Assembly (NCBI GenBank): GCA_002069765.1
Contig: MWBZ01000001.1
Coordinates: forward strand, 62,001 to 126,000
Length of the DNA stretch: 64,000 nucleotides
Reading direction: 5' to 3'
DNA from: a bacterium ADurb.Bin243
GTDB lineage: Bacteria > Muiribacteriota > UBA9980
Positions 15,555 through 24,309 of this stretch are shown here, piece after piece. Under the pieces are notes generated by a model that worked only from the letters and a program-made list of their open reading frames with translations, was not told where the DNA came from and ran no database searches. The translations under genes were made by a program, and so were the position numbers. Position 1 is the first letter of the stretch. Each line of letters starts with the position of its first letter.

Positions 15555-16649
15555 ATGGAAAAGAATAAAATATCGGCCCTTGTCGTTGACGATTCTCCGC
15601 TGATGCGAAAAATTATCGCCGACATTTTAAACGCTTCGGGAAAGGTCACCGTTTTAGACACCGCGCAAAACGGGCAAATAGCCCTGCAGAAAATAGAAGC
15701 GCTCAATCCCGACGTAATTACGCTCGACGTAGATATGCCCGTCATGGACGGGTTCACATGCCTTAAAAGCATAATGGAAAATAAGCCGCGCCCGGTAGTT
15801 ATGCTCAGCGGCCTCACTCAGGAAGGCGCTCTGCTTACCATACGCTGCCTCGAAGCCGGGGCTTTCGATTTCGTTTCCAAGCCGCTAGGCGGCCTTTCAA
15901 AAGACATCGAAAAAGTGGCGTCTGAAATCATAGAAAAAGTGATCGAAGCTTTTAATAACAAGCACAGGATCGCTCTAAAAAAACTCACGCTGAAGCGCGA
16001 ACCCGCACTCGAAACGGTTAAGCCTATAATATCGCCCGAGAAAAAAAATCTGATGGCGCGTCCGGCTGCGAGCGTTTCGTCGTGCATAGTGGGAATCGGC
16101 ATATCCACCGGAGGGCCGGTGGCCTTAAGGCAGGTCATCCCCATGCTTCCGCCGGATTTTCCCGCCACCGTGCTTGTGCAGCACATGCCGGACACTTTCA
16201 CTAAAGCTTTCGCCGGAAGGCTTAATTCCGAATCGCAGGTAGAAGTCAAGGAAGCCGAAGACGGCGATCTCATCAAAGTGGGCAGGGTGCTCGTTGCTCC
16301 CGGCAATTTTCATATGCGCGTAAAAAAAGACCGCGGATTTTTAAAGGTAAGCCTTTCAAAAGAAGATCCGGTATCGGGCCACAGGCCCTCGGTAGATGTG
16401 TTATTTAAATCTCTCGCGGAAGAAGTGGGCGCAAAAACGGTAGCGGTCCTTATGACCGGAATGGGGCGCGACGGCGCGACGGGCCTCGGCCTTATACGGC
16501 AGGCGGGCGGCCACACGCTCGCCCAGGATGAAACGTCATGCACCGTTTTCGGCATGCCTAAAGTGGCCATCAAAGAAAACGCGGCCTGCGAAGTGGTGCA
16601 TCTTTCAAAAATAACTTCACGGCTTTTGTCTTTAACAAATCAAAAATAA
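15555..16649 (+). CDS. cheB: CheB receptor methylesterase/deamidase
   Basis: I start at ATG 15555; an in-frame GTG nine bases upstream (15546) sits within the AAAGGTCGGTG ribosome site. The N-terminal receiver has D58 (TLDVDMP). The C-terminal esterase keeps the catalytic triad S184 (GISTGGP), H210 (VQHMP) and D306 (GRDGA). It removes methyl groups added by CheR (6043) when phosphorylated by CheA. About 364 residues, normal length. It starts 17 bp after cheY. Confidence 0.95.
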   Translation: MEKNKISALVVDDSPLMRKIIADILNASGKVTVLDTAQNGQIALQKIEALNPDVITLDVDMPVMDGFTCLKSIMENKPRPVVMLSGLTQEGALLTIRCLEAGAFDFVSKPLGGLSKDIEKVASEIIEKVIEAFNNKHRIALKKLTLKREPALETVKPIISPEKKNLMARPAASVSSCIVGIGISTGGPVALRQVIPMLPPDFPATVLVQHMPDTFTKAFAGRLNSESQVEVKEAEDGDLIKVGRVLVAPGNFHMRVKKDRGFLKVSLSKEDPVSGHRPSVDVLFKSLAEEVGAKTVAVLMTGMGRDGATGLGLIRQAGGHTLAQDETSCTVFGMPKVAIKENAACEVVHLSKITSRLLSLTNQK

Positions 16650-16676
16650 AATAAATAAACGAGGAGCATTCGCTAA

Positions 16677-17144
16677 ATGAAAATCGAGTATATCAACCCG
16701 TTTCTGGAAGCTTCAGTGTACGTATTAGAGCAGTTTATGCAGGGTGTCAGCATTGAAAAAACCAAACTCACGGTCATTTCAGAGCCTCTCGCCTCTCTGG
16801 GCGTAGCGGCTCTCGTGGGCTTAACGGGTCAGCTCAAAGGGCGCGTAATTTATGACATGACTCAGGAAACCGCCCTGCAGGTCGTATCTAAAATGAATTT
16901 CGAAGAATTCAAAGAATTCAACGAACTGGCACGCTCTACCATCAACGAGCTGTCTAACATGATCACCGGAACCGCCGTAGCAAAGCTTTCCGGACTCGGT
17001 TATAAATTCGACCTCACTCCGCCTTCGCTTTTTACGGGTAATAAAGTCCTCATAACCGACGCTTTGCAGTTAAAGCACCTTGTAGTTCCGGTTATAACTC
17101 CCTGCGGCACGATATTATTAAACCTCGGGCTGACCGATAAATAA
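16677..17144 (+). CDS. cheX: CheX-type CheY-P phosphatase
   Basis: 155 residues of the CheX family. The motif STINELSN carries the Ser-x3-Glu-x2-Asn core, followed by prolines 21-22 residues later (DLTPPS). CheX is a homodimeric CheY-P phosphatase, best known in Thermotoga and Borrelia. Ribosome site GAGGAGCA. This is the second phosphatase of the cluster after CheC and the last clearly chemotaxis-related gene. Confidence 0.88.
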   Translation: MKIEYINPFLEASVYVLEQFMQGVSIEKTKLTVISEPLASLGVAALVGLTGQLKGRVIYDMTQETALQVVSKMNFEEFKEFNELARSTINELSNMITGTAVAKLSGLGYKFDLTPPSLFTGNKVLITDALQLKHLVVPVITPCGTILLNLGLTDK

Positions 17145-17166
17145 TCCATGAAACGAAGTGATGTAA

Positions 17167-17799
17167 ATGCTTTACGAAAAGCTTAAACCTCTCATAGAAA
17201 AAACGCTCGGATTTCACGTAAAAAACGCTCCGGGCGTTATAATGGGAGTGTATATGGTGGATTACGCTTACGAGCTGCTGGACTCGCTTTATCCCGACCG
17301 CGACTCTTACGTTCTAAACGCCATATGCGAAACCAGGGTATGCCTCATAGACGCTATCCAGGTTTTAACCGGCTGTACGGTCGGAAACAAATACCTGCGA
17401 CTCGATGCTCTCGATATAGGCCGTTACGCTCTCACGCTTTACAATCGCGATACCGCCCTCGGATTCAGGGTATATATGGATCTCGGCAAAATCGATAAAA
17501 ACGTATATCCGGAGCTTTTCGCATTTTTCAACAAGAGCCGCGATTACAAAAGCGCTTCCCGCTCCACGCTTTCGGAAAAGACCATAGATGAATTTTATAA
17601 AGCCGAAAGAAGCGTGCTTTCGTTTCAAAAAGTAAAAGTGAATCTGCCTGCAAAAGACGATTTAGCGCCTGCCGCCGTCTGCGCGATATGCCGCGAATCG
17701 TTTCTTATCGCCTGCAGCGACGACCTTCAAAATCCGGTGTGCGGCTACTGCTCAAAACTCGCTCAAAATAAGGCCGTACCGTTCCAGATTACGGAGTGA
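17167..17799 (+). CDS. FmdE-like protein with C-terminal zinc ribbon
   Basis: 210 residues resembling the FmdE family (named for a formylmethanofuran dehydrogenase subunit). The body keeps the CxxDAIQxLTGCT pattern (CLIDAIQVLTGCT). The usual HGHxCPG start is changed to FHVKNAPG, losing the Cys. The tail is a zinc ribbon with CAIC and CGYC. FmdE-like proteins are widespread in non-methanogens and most have no known activity. It follows cheX by 22 bp and abuts the DUF1786 gene. Confidence 0.8.
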   Translation: MLYEKLKPLIEKTLGFHVKNAPGVIMGVYMVDYAYELLDSLYPDRDSYVLNAICETRVCLIDAIQVLTGCTVGNKYLRLDALDIGRYALTLYNRDTALGFRVYMDLGKIDKNVYPELFAFFNKSRDYKSASRSTLSEKTIDEFYKAERSVLSFQKVKVNLPAKDDLAPAAVCAICRESFLIACSDDLQNPVCGYCSKLAQNKAVPFQITE

Positions 17800-17801
17800 T
17801 A

Positions 17802-18953
17802 ATGCGTATGCCTAAAATTTTAGCCATAGACATAGGTATGGGAACCTCGGACGTTTTTTTGTATGATTCCGGAAAAAACATGGAAAACTGCATTAAATTC
17901 GTCGTTCCGACGCCGCTTAGAAGATATTTAAAGATGCTCAAGGGCATAAGCTTCGAAAACAAGCGCAACATATATATATGCGGCGAAACCATCGGCGGCG
18001 GCCCTCTGGCGCACAAGCTGACCACGCTCATAGAAGACGGAAAAGCCGACGTTTATATAACGCCCAAAGCAGCCTACACGGTAAAAAACGACCACGACGA
18101 AGTCAGGGAGATGGGCTATAAAATCATCGGCGAAACCATTTTCGACATTTTCCAAAAAGAGCCGTCCAAAAATTTTATCATCGATGGCAACGATATCTAT
18201 ATGCGTTTTACCGAGTTCGAAGCGCCTTTTTTAAGAGAATTCTTCGCCAACAGCGCCGAAAACATAGACGAATTCGACGGCATCTGCGTATGCGCCCAGG
18301 ACCACGGCCAGTGCAAAAAAGAAATCTCCGACAGAATACACCGTTTCAGCGAGTTTCGAAAAATATTGAACCGCGAAACCCCTCCGTCGCCTTATCTTTT
18401 TTGTAATAAAAACGGCGAAATTCCCGGCACCTTCTTAAGGCTCACTTCCATAGAAAACGCCATCTCAAAGAGTTTTCCCGCAATGAAAAGCATAGTCATG
18501 GATTCTTCGCCGGCCGCTCTTCTGGGCTGTCTAGCTTACGACGACGAGCATTTCGAACTGCACAAACAAAGGCTGGAACAGCCCTATCTGATGGTCAACA
18601 TGGGCAACAACCACGCCATCTTCGTAATCGCTAAAAACGAGCGCATACTGGCTTTTTACGAACACCATTCGTGGGTTTACGACGAAGATCCGGCGAAGCT
18701 GGAAAGCCATATAAGAAACTTCTGCGACGGCGCCCTTTCGTCCGAAGAAGTTTTTAACGACGAAGGAAACGGCGCGGAGTATTTCGATCCGCCGGGGTTT
18801 AAAAATATCAAAAATATTATAGTCACAGGCCCTAACCGCAACATATTCGCCCGCACATCGTTAAAAGTCCATTACTCGGCGGTCGCCGGCGATATGATGA
18901 TGTCCGGCCCTATCGGAATGATAAAGGCTTTCAAAAAGCTTTACGGGCTTTAA
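17802..18953 (+). CDS. DUF1786 protein (ASKHA-like fold)
   Basis: ATG 17802 is 5 bases after GGAG and 2 bp beyond the FmdE stop; the in-frame GTG at 17796 overlaps the ribosome site and ATG 17808 is another option. The N-terminus AIDIGMGTSDVFLYD looks like an actin/hexokinase-type phosphate loop. The run ICGETIGGGP, ITPKAAYTV and the following segments match the DUF1786 family, once annotated as putative pyruvate formate-lyase activators without evidence. About 383 residues. Its function is unknown; the pairing with FmdE and a permease suggests one physiological unit. Confidence 0.8.
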   Translation: MRMPKILAIDIGMGTSDVFLYDSGKNMENCIKFVVPTPLRRYLKMLKGISFENKRNIYICGETIGGGPLAHKLTTLIEDGKADVYITPKAAYTVKNDHDEVREMGYKIIGETIFDIFQKEPSKNFIIDGNDIYMRFTEFEAPFLREFFANSAENIDEFDGICVCAQDHGQCKKEISDRIHRFSEFRKILNRETPPSPYLFCNKNGEIPGTFLRLTSIENAISKSFPAMKSIVMDSSPAALLGCLAYDDEHFELHKQRLEQPYLMVNMGNNHAIFVIAKNERILAFYEHHSWVYDEDPAKLESHIRNFCDGALSSEEVFNDEGNGAEYFDPPGFKNIKNIIVTGPNRNIFARTSLKVHYSAVAGDMMMSGPIGMIKAFKKLYGL

Positions 18954-19006
18954 ACCTGCCCGCGCAAAAATAAAGCGCAACCGCGCTTAGAACGGAAGAA
19001 TTAATT

Positions 19007-20143
19007 TTGGACTTGATTCTGGAAATACTTATTAAAGGCTCAAAAGGCGGACTTTTTCAGCTCTGGGAATTCCTCGGAGAATTTTTAATCGGCGCTTTCC
19101 TTCCGGCGTTCTTAATCTCCGGCGCCATAAAGGTTTTTATACGCGAACGCAGCATAACTTATTATCTCGGCCCTAAAGTAAATTCTTTCGTCTCCTATTC
19201 CATAGCCTCAGTGGCAGGGTTCCTGTTTTCGGCGTGCTCCTGCGGAGTCATACCGCTTTTTGCGTCTATCTTCCGCCATGGCGCGGGCATAGGTCCTGCC
19301 ATGGTTTTTTTGACCACCGGCCCCGCCATAAATTTATTGGCCGTAATACTCACCGGGCAGATATTCGGACTTAAAATGATGACATACAGAACGTTTTACG
19401 CCGTATTGCACGGCTTTATAATGGGCTGGATTTTCGCGTTAGTTTATAGAAATGAACCGCGTGAGGCGAGCGTCGATCAGGGCGTAAAACTCGTAGACGA
19501 CGAACTGATAGCCGATAAAGATTACGACAGCCTCAAAGACGAAGAGCTGGACGAAGAATATATAGAAAAGCCCGTGCGCACTATCGCCTGGCTTTTCATT
19601 CTTTTATTCGCGATGATGGTCATAGGGCAGCTCGACAACTACGGCGCAATTCATTCGGCCATTAAAATAGATATCTGGCTGAAGCTGGGCCTTATGTTTT
19701 TAAATCTGGCGCTTCTGGGCATATTCATTTTCAAAAATTTTACCCGCGAAGAATATATGTGCTGGTTCGAAAGAACAGGGCATTTCATTTATAAAATATT
19801 AAAACCGCTTATCATAGGCCTTTTTTTTATAGGCTTCGCAAAAGAATTCGTCACGATGTCGCTAATCGTCAAATACCTCGGCAGCAATAATCTTTCGAGT
19901 TGCATGACTTCGTCCGTAATCGGCGCGTTCATGTACTTCGGCACCTGCGTATCGGTTGTTATCGTCAAATTCCTGATGGACTTCGGCATGGCCGACGGCC
20001 CCGCGCTTTCGCTTTTCCTCGCCGGCCCGACGGTTTCTTTTTCTTCCATGCTGGCCCTGATAACCATAATGGGTTACCGAAAAACCGCTTTATTCGTTTT
20101 GATAATAGTTGTTCTATCCGCGCTCGCGGGGTTGACTTATTAA
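19007..20143 (+). CDS. YraQ/ArsP-type permease (DUF318)
   Basis: A TTG start at 19007 follows GGAAGA by 8 bases. The 378-residue protein has about eight hydrophobic segments in two halves around a charged loop (about 155-190). The first half has the family hallmark CSCGVIPL after a segment rich in small residues; the second half has a similar GTCVSVVIVKFL. Relatives include organoarsenical exporters and many uncharacterised permeases, so the substrate is open. It is 53 bp after the DUF1786 gene and may belong to the same unit. Confidence 0.88.
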   Translation: MDLILEILIKGSKGGLFQLWEFLGEFLIGAFLPAFLISGAIKVFIRERSITYYLGPKVNSFVSYSIASVAGFLFSACSCGVIPLFASIFRHGAGIGPAMVFLTTGPAINLLAVILTGQIFGLKMMTYRTFYAVLHGFIMGWIFALVYRNEPREASVDQGVKLVDDELIADKDYDSLKDEELDEEYIEKPVRTIAWLFILLFAMMVIGQLDNYGAIHSAIKIDIWLKLGLMFLNLALLGIFIFKNFTREEYMCWFERTGHFIYKILKPLIIGLFFIGFAKEFVTMSLIVKYLGSNNLSSCMTSSVIGAFMYFGTCVSVVIVKFLMDFGMADGPALSLFLAGPTVSFSSMLALITIMGYRKTALFVLIIVVLSALAGLTY

Positions 20144-20197
20144 TTAAGGCCCTTTAAAAATCAATAGGTTTCCGGCCGGGCGGTCAGCGTTGACATT

Positions 20198-22489
20198 ATG
20201 TTTTTCACAAAAAAAATACAAGGCGCGCTTATGTTTAAAATAATAAAATTTCTAATATTGTCAGCCGTCATCACATCGGCGGTTTTGTTGCGATTTTCGC
20301 CGCCGGCGTGCGCCGAAGGTAAAATTAAAATTTCTGTATGGGACTTCCCTCGTATAACGCTTCCTAAAAAACCGAACGACCGTTTTTTATGGCTCCGTGA
20401 AATCTGCGACGAATTCGAAAAGCTTAATCCCGAAGTATCGGTGGAACTCACAAAGCTCACATGGAACCAGGGCGGGGAAAAAATCAAAATCGCCGTATTC
20501 GCGGGAGTGCCTCCCGATATATCGTCTTCCGACCTTCCGCTCAAATATATCCACAGCGGCCTTATCGAGCCGGTCGACGATTATATTACGCCGCAGGACG
20601 CCTCCGATTATTTCGAATCGGCGATCAGTTCCTTTAAAACAGGCGGCAAAACTTACGGTTTTGCATGGGCGCAGAAGACCGACTATATTTATTTGAATAA
20701 GGCGCTCTTCGCTAAAGCCGGCGCCGCTCTTCCGCGGGACGGAATGTGGAGCGTCGAAGAATTCCGTTCGGCCATGAAAACCATAGCTTCGGCCCTTAAA
20801 ATAAGACCTTTCGGATTTTCGGCGGAGCGCGAGCAGACGTCGGAACTCCCGTTTCTTTTCATGTACGGCGGCGGTTATTTAGATTTCAAAAACGCCGCCG
20901 GCGGAGTAAGCCTTCTGCATGATTTCATATACCGCGATAAAATATCGCCGGCTGAAACTGGCGGCCTGAAAACACGCGATATATGGATAGATTTTAAGGA
21001 AAAGCAGGCGCTCGCGGCCGCGCCGTTTGGAATCTGGGCTATCCCGGCCCTTGCCAGGGAAAAAAAAATAGATTTCGATATTGCGCAATACCCTTATTTA
21101 AACGACAGGCGCTCGCTCTCCCATTCTTCGGTAATAGGCTATTTCGTTTTCAGGCAGAGCGATTCAGTCAAACGCGATTACTGCATAAAACTCGCGAAAT
21201 TCATAACAAACGCGGAAAACCAGAAAGTCCTCAAATATTACGGGCAGTTTCCGACCCGCAAATCGGCCGCCTCCATATACGAAAACGACGCGCTTATGAA
21301 AAAAGCCTTCGATTTATTTGAATATGCGGCGCCAGCGGCGGCTCATCCGCTGCTTCCCAAAATAGACGAACATATCAAATCCGAATGCCAGAAAATACTT
21401 CTGGACGGAGGTCTGGACGCTGCAAAAATCGCTTCGAAAACGGCCGAAACCGGCGCTTATATCGCCGGGATTATCGCGAGCGGCGCCGCGGCGAACAAAG
21501 ACCTTAAATCGCCGGCAGCCGGCGATTCGCCCTCCGCGAAGACCGGCGGCGGGATTCTTATCGCGGCTATATTCATAGCCCTGGCGGGCGTTTTGCTTAG
21601 CTTCAACAAAAAGTTGTCGGGCGATCTCGTTAAAAACAGATGGGCTTATTTTTTTATGGCGCCCGCGGTAGCGGTTTTTCTTGTGTTTTTTATCTTTCCT
21701 CTCGCGCGGGGTGTTCTGATATCTTTTCAAAGCTACTCTTTCTCCGGCGGCTGGTTCGATAACTTCTGCGGGCTTGAAAATTTTACTTATGCTCTAAACG
21801 ACGCGGTTTTCATCAAATCCATGTTCAACACTTTTTTATATACGGTTATAGTCGTGCCCGCCAATATATGCATCGCGCTGGTTCTTGCGGTTTTGGTCTA
21901 CAGGCTTTCGGAGCGCGTTCAGACCTGGTTCAAAGGCGCTTTTTATCTTCCGGGGGTCATTTCGATAGTGACTCTGAGCATCGTATGGCGCTATATTTTC
22001 GATTTTAAATCCGGCATTCTAAACGCGGCGCTCGCCGCTTTTTCGGTCCAGCCGGTCGGATGGCTTACCAGCGAAGAGATGTCGCTTTTTTCGATAATAG
22101 TTTTTACCATACTAAAAGGGCCTGGCGGGGCTTTATTGATTTATCTCACGGCCCTGTGCAATATTCCGAAGGATTACTTCGAAGCCGCCGCGGTGGACGG
22201 GGCGGGGCCGGTCAGAACGTTCGTCAAAATAACGTTTCCGCTGTTACTGCCTCAAACCATGTTTTTAGCCATAAGCCTCACGATAGATGCGATGCAGGTT
22301 TTCGCTCCCGTCATGCTTCTGACGGAAGGCGGGCCCGCGAACTCTTCGGAAGTGGTAATGCACAGAGTTTACAAGGAAGCCTTCAACAATTTAAACATGG
22401 GAGCGGCTTCGGCTATGTCGCTGATTTTATTCGTTTTCATCCTCGCCGCTTCGGTATTGCAGTATAAATATTTCAAATACGATTATTGA
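20198..22489 (+). CDS. ABC sugar importer: solute-binding protein fused to MalF-type permease
   Basis: Residues 1-430 are a family-1 extracellular solute-binding protein after a signal peptide (cut near ACAEG). A membrane anchor at about 452-468 then leads into a MalF-type permease with six further hydrophobic segments. The EAA loop (YFEAAAVDGAGPVRTFVKITFP) near residue 660 marks the ATPase contact. ATG 20231 is an alternative start that leaves a shorter signal peptide; neither has a strong ribosome site. Fusing binding protein and permease in one chain is rare. No ATPase gene is nearby, so a shared MsmX-like ATPase is needed. With MurQ downstream the likely substrate is N-acetylmuramate or a related amino sugar (inference). 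Confidence 0.88.
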   Translation: MFFTKKIQGALMFKIIKFLILSAVITSAVLLRFSPPACAEGKIKISVWDFPRITLPKKPNDRFLWLREICDEFEKLNPEVSVELTKLTWNQGGEKIKIAVFAGVPPDISSSDLPLKYIHSGLIEPVDDYITPQDASDYFESAISSFKTGGKTYGFAWAQKTDYIYLNKALFAKAGAALPRDGMWSVEEFRSAMKTIASALKIRPFGFSAEREQTSELPFLFMYGGGYLDFKNAAGGVSLLHDFIYRDKISPAETGGLKTRDIWIDFKEKQALAAAPFGIWAIPALAREKKIDFDIAQYPYLNDRRSLSHSSVIGYFVFRQSDSVKRDYCIKLAKFITNAENQKVLKYYGQFPTRKSAASIYENDALMKKAFDLFEYAAPAAAHPLLPKIDEHIKSECQKILLDGGLDAAKIASKTAETGAYIAGIIASGAAANKDLKSPAAGDSPSAKTGGGILIAAIFIALAGVLLSFNKKLSGDLVKNRWAYFFMAPAVAVFLVFFIFPLARGVLISFQSYSFSGGWFDNFCGLENFTYALNDAVFIKSMFNTFLYTVIVVPANICIALVLAVLVYRLSERVQTWFKGAFYLPGVISIVTLSIVWRYIFDFKSGILNAALAAFSVQPVGWLTSEEMSLFSIIVFTILKGPGGALLIYLTALCNIPKDYFEAAAVDGAGPVRTFVKITFPLLLPQTMFLAISLTIDAMQVFAPVMLLTEGGPANSSEVVMHRVYKEAFNNLNMGAASAMSLILFVFILAASVLQYKYFKYDY

Positions 22490-22494
22490 TTTAT

Positions 22495-23322
22495 ATGAGA
22501 TTGGATTTAAAAAACATTTTAATATATTCAGTTTTAAGCATATGGGCCGCCTTCACGCTGTTTCCGATTGCATATATGCTTTATTCTTCTTTTTTGAGCC
22601 CGGAAGATATAAAGATCGGAAGCATATCGTTTTTTTCGAATATTACAAAGCTCACAACGGTTAATTACAGCGAGCTGTTCGCCGGCTCGATGATTTCAAG
22701 GTGGTTCGTAAACTCTCTTTTTATATGCCTGGTCATCACCTTCGCGCAGCTTATAATAAACGGCATGGCCGGATACGCCCTGGCGAAGAAAAAATTCGTT
22801 TTAAACGACGTCATGTTCTGGAGCTTCGTCGCTGTAATGATGGTGCCTTCCCAGATAATCTGCATTCCGATATTCATAATGATCTGCGATTTAAAGCTGG
22901 TCGACACATTTCTGGCGGTGATCCTGCCTTCGCTGGTATCGCCTTTCGGAGTTTTCATGATGCGCCAGTACATGCAGGGCGTCCCCGACGAGGTGCTGGA
23001 TTCGGCTCGCATAGACGGCTGCTCGGAACTCGGCACTTTTTTCAGGATCGTGGTTCCCATGAGCCTTCCGGCTTTTTCCACGCTCGGGATCTTCGTTTTT
23101 ATATCCAACTGGAACGCTTTTTTATGGCCGCTGCTTGTTTTGTTTTCGGAAGAAAAATACACGCTGGCGGTCGGACTGGCCACTCTGCAGGGACAGCACA
23201 CCATAGATTACGGCCTTCTCATGGCCGGGGCCTTCGTTTCGGCCGTGCCGATCATAATGATTTTCGCTTTCTTCTCTAAATATATAATAAAAGGCGCTAC
23301 CGAAGGAGCTGTTAAAGGATGA
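22495..23322 (+). CDS. MalG-type ABC sugar permease
   Basis: About 275 residues with six hydrophobic segments. The ATPase-contact EAA loop reads LDSARIDGCSELGTFFRIVVP. The ATG at 22495 follows the fusion gene's stop by 5 bp; the in-frame TTG at 22486 overlaps that stop. It is the partner of the MalF domain at 20198. Its end overlaps the kinase gene by 4 bp (ATGA), so importer and kinase are translationally coupled. Confidence 0.93.
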   Translation: MRLDLKNILIYSVLSIWAAFTLFPIAYMLYSSFLSPEDIKIGSISFFSNITKLTTVNYSELFAGSMISRWFVNSLFICLVITFAQLIINGMAGYALAKKKFVLNDVMFWSFVAVMMVPSQIICIPIFIMICDLKLVDTFLAVILPSLVSPFGVFMMRQYMQGVPDEVLDSARIDGCSELGTFFRIVVPMSLPAFSTLGIFVFISNWNAFLWPLLVLFSEEKYTLAVGLATLQGQHTIDYGLLMAGAFVSAVPIIMIFAFFSKYIIKGATEGAVKG

Positions 23323-24308
23323 CGAACGCGCATTCTCTTTACGCCGGGTTCGACCTGGGCGGAACTAAAATATCAATGACGCTCGCCGACCGGCGGGGCG
23401 AAGTCGTGCGGCGCGAAAAACTCAAAACGCCGTCGAATATCTCTACGGCCGGAGGCATGGGCGTCGCCGGAAACGTAATAACTCTTATTGCCAGAAGCGG
23501 TTTTCTGCCCGATATCGCCGCGATGACATTCGCTATAGCCGGTTATTCCAACAAAAGCGAGCTTTACGATTTCGAGCAGACGCTGCGGGCCGAATTTTCC
23601 AACGTAAAATCGCTCAATTTCATGCCGGATTACAAAATATTTCTTCATTCGGACTGGTCAGATTTCACTATTGAAAAGGAAAACGGCGGCGATAACGCCG
23701 TAAAAGCTATAATTATCTGCGGAACCGGCTCGGTCGTCATGGCCTGCGCTAAAAACGAATCGGGCGCATACGAAGTGCATAAAATTTTCGGCGGCGGGCC
23801 CGTAACTTCGGACCCCGGTTCGGGCTTCGATCTCGGCCTGAGGTTTTTAAGGCGCTACGGCATCGAGTGCGCGCTGGGCACGCTCGACGAACGGGTTTAC
23901 GGCATAGCCCGCGCCAGCGGCTATGAAGATATCGCCTCTATGGCCGAAGAAACGAGGCTGACCGGCCCCGGCGCAGCCTCGAGAATAGCCGCTTTCGCCC
24001 CCCTGATGCTTGAAGTCTCCGAAAATGTAGAAGGAACGCCGTATTTCGAAGAAACTCTCGCCGCCGCAAGAAACATCGCCATGGGAATGCGCCACATTTT
24101 TAAAAATAATTTGAAGAATCCTATTGACAAACCGGTCAAAATATTATTTAATGGTAGTGTTTTACTGAGGTCCGAATTTTACCGCAATATAATGAAAGAG
24201 TATTTAAAAAGTTATATAAACGCCCCGAAAATTGATTTTTTCGAAGTAACGGAAGACGTTTCGCTCATCTGCGCGAGATATTCCATTGAAATGTGCCCGG
24301 AGGACTGA
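23319..24308 (+). CDS. BadF/BcrA-type ATPase, probable amino-sugar kinase
   Basis: 329 residues with the ASKHA phosphate loop AGFDLGGTKISM, the second motif IICGTGSVVMA and GGGPVTSDPGSGFDLG, typical of eukaryotic-type GlcNAc kinases and the clostridial MurK branch of BadF/BcrA. MurK-type enzymes phosphorylate N-acetylmuramate and GlcNAc at O6. Position between an ABC importer and MurQ makes MurNAc the best substrate guess. This would supply MurNAc-6-phosphate when the sugar enters unphosphorylated through an ABC system rather than a PTS. Substrate assignment is inference. Confidence 0.85.
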   Translation: MTNAHSLYAGFDLGGTKISMTLADRRGEVVRREKLKTPSNISTAGGMGVAGNVITLIARSGFLPDIAAMTFAIAGYSNKSELYDFEQTLRAEFSNVKSLNFMPDYKIFLHSDWSDFTIEKENGGDNAVKAIIICGTGSVVMACAKNESGAYEVHKIFGGGPVTSDPGSGFDLGLRFLRRYGIECALGTLDERVYGIARASGYEDIASMAEETRLTGPGAASRIAAFAPLMLEVSENVEGTPYFEETLAAARNIAMGMRHIFKNNLKNPIDKPVKILFNGSVLLRSEFYRNIMKEYLKSYINAPKIDFFEVTEDVSLICARYSIEMCPED

Positions 24309-24309
24309 C

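Noticed and set aside
17167-17799. FmdE as evidence for methanogenesis or a methanofuran pathway
   Set aside because: The Cys of the key motif is missing and no other pathway genes occur; the family is common outside methanogens.
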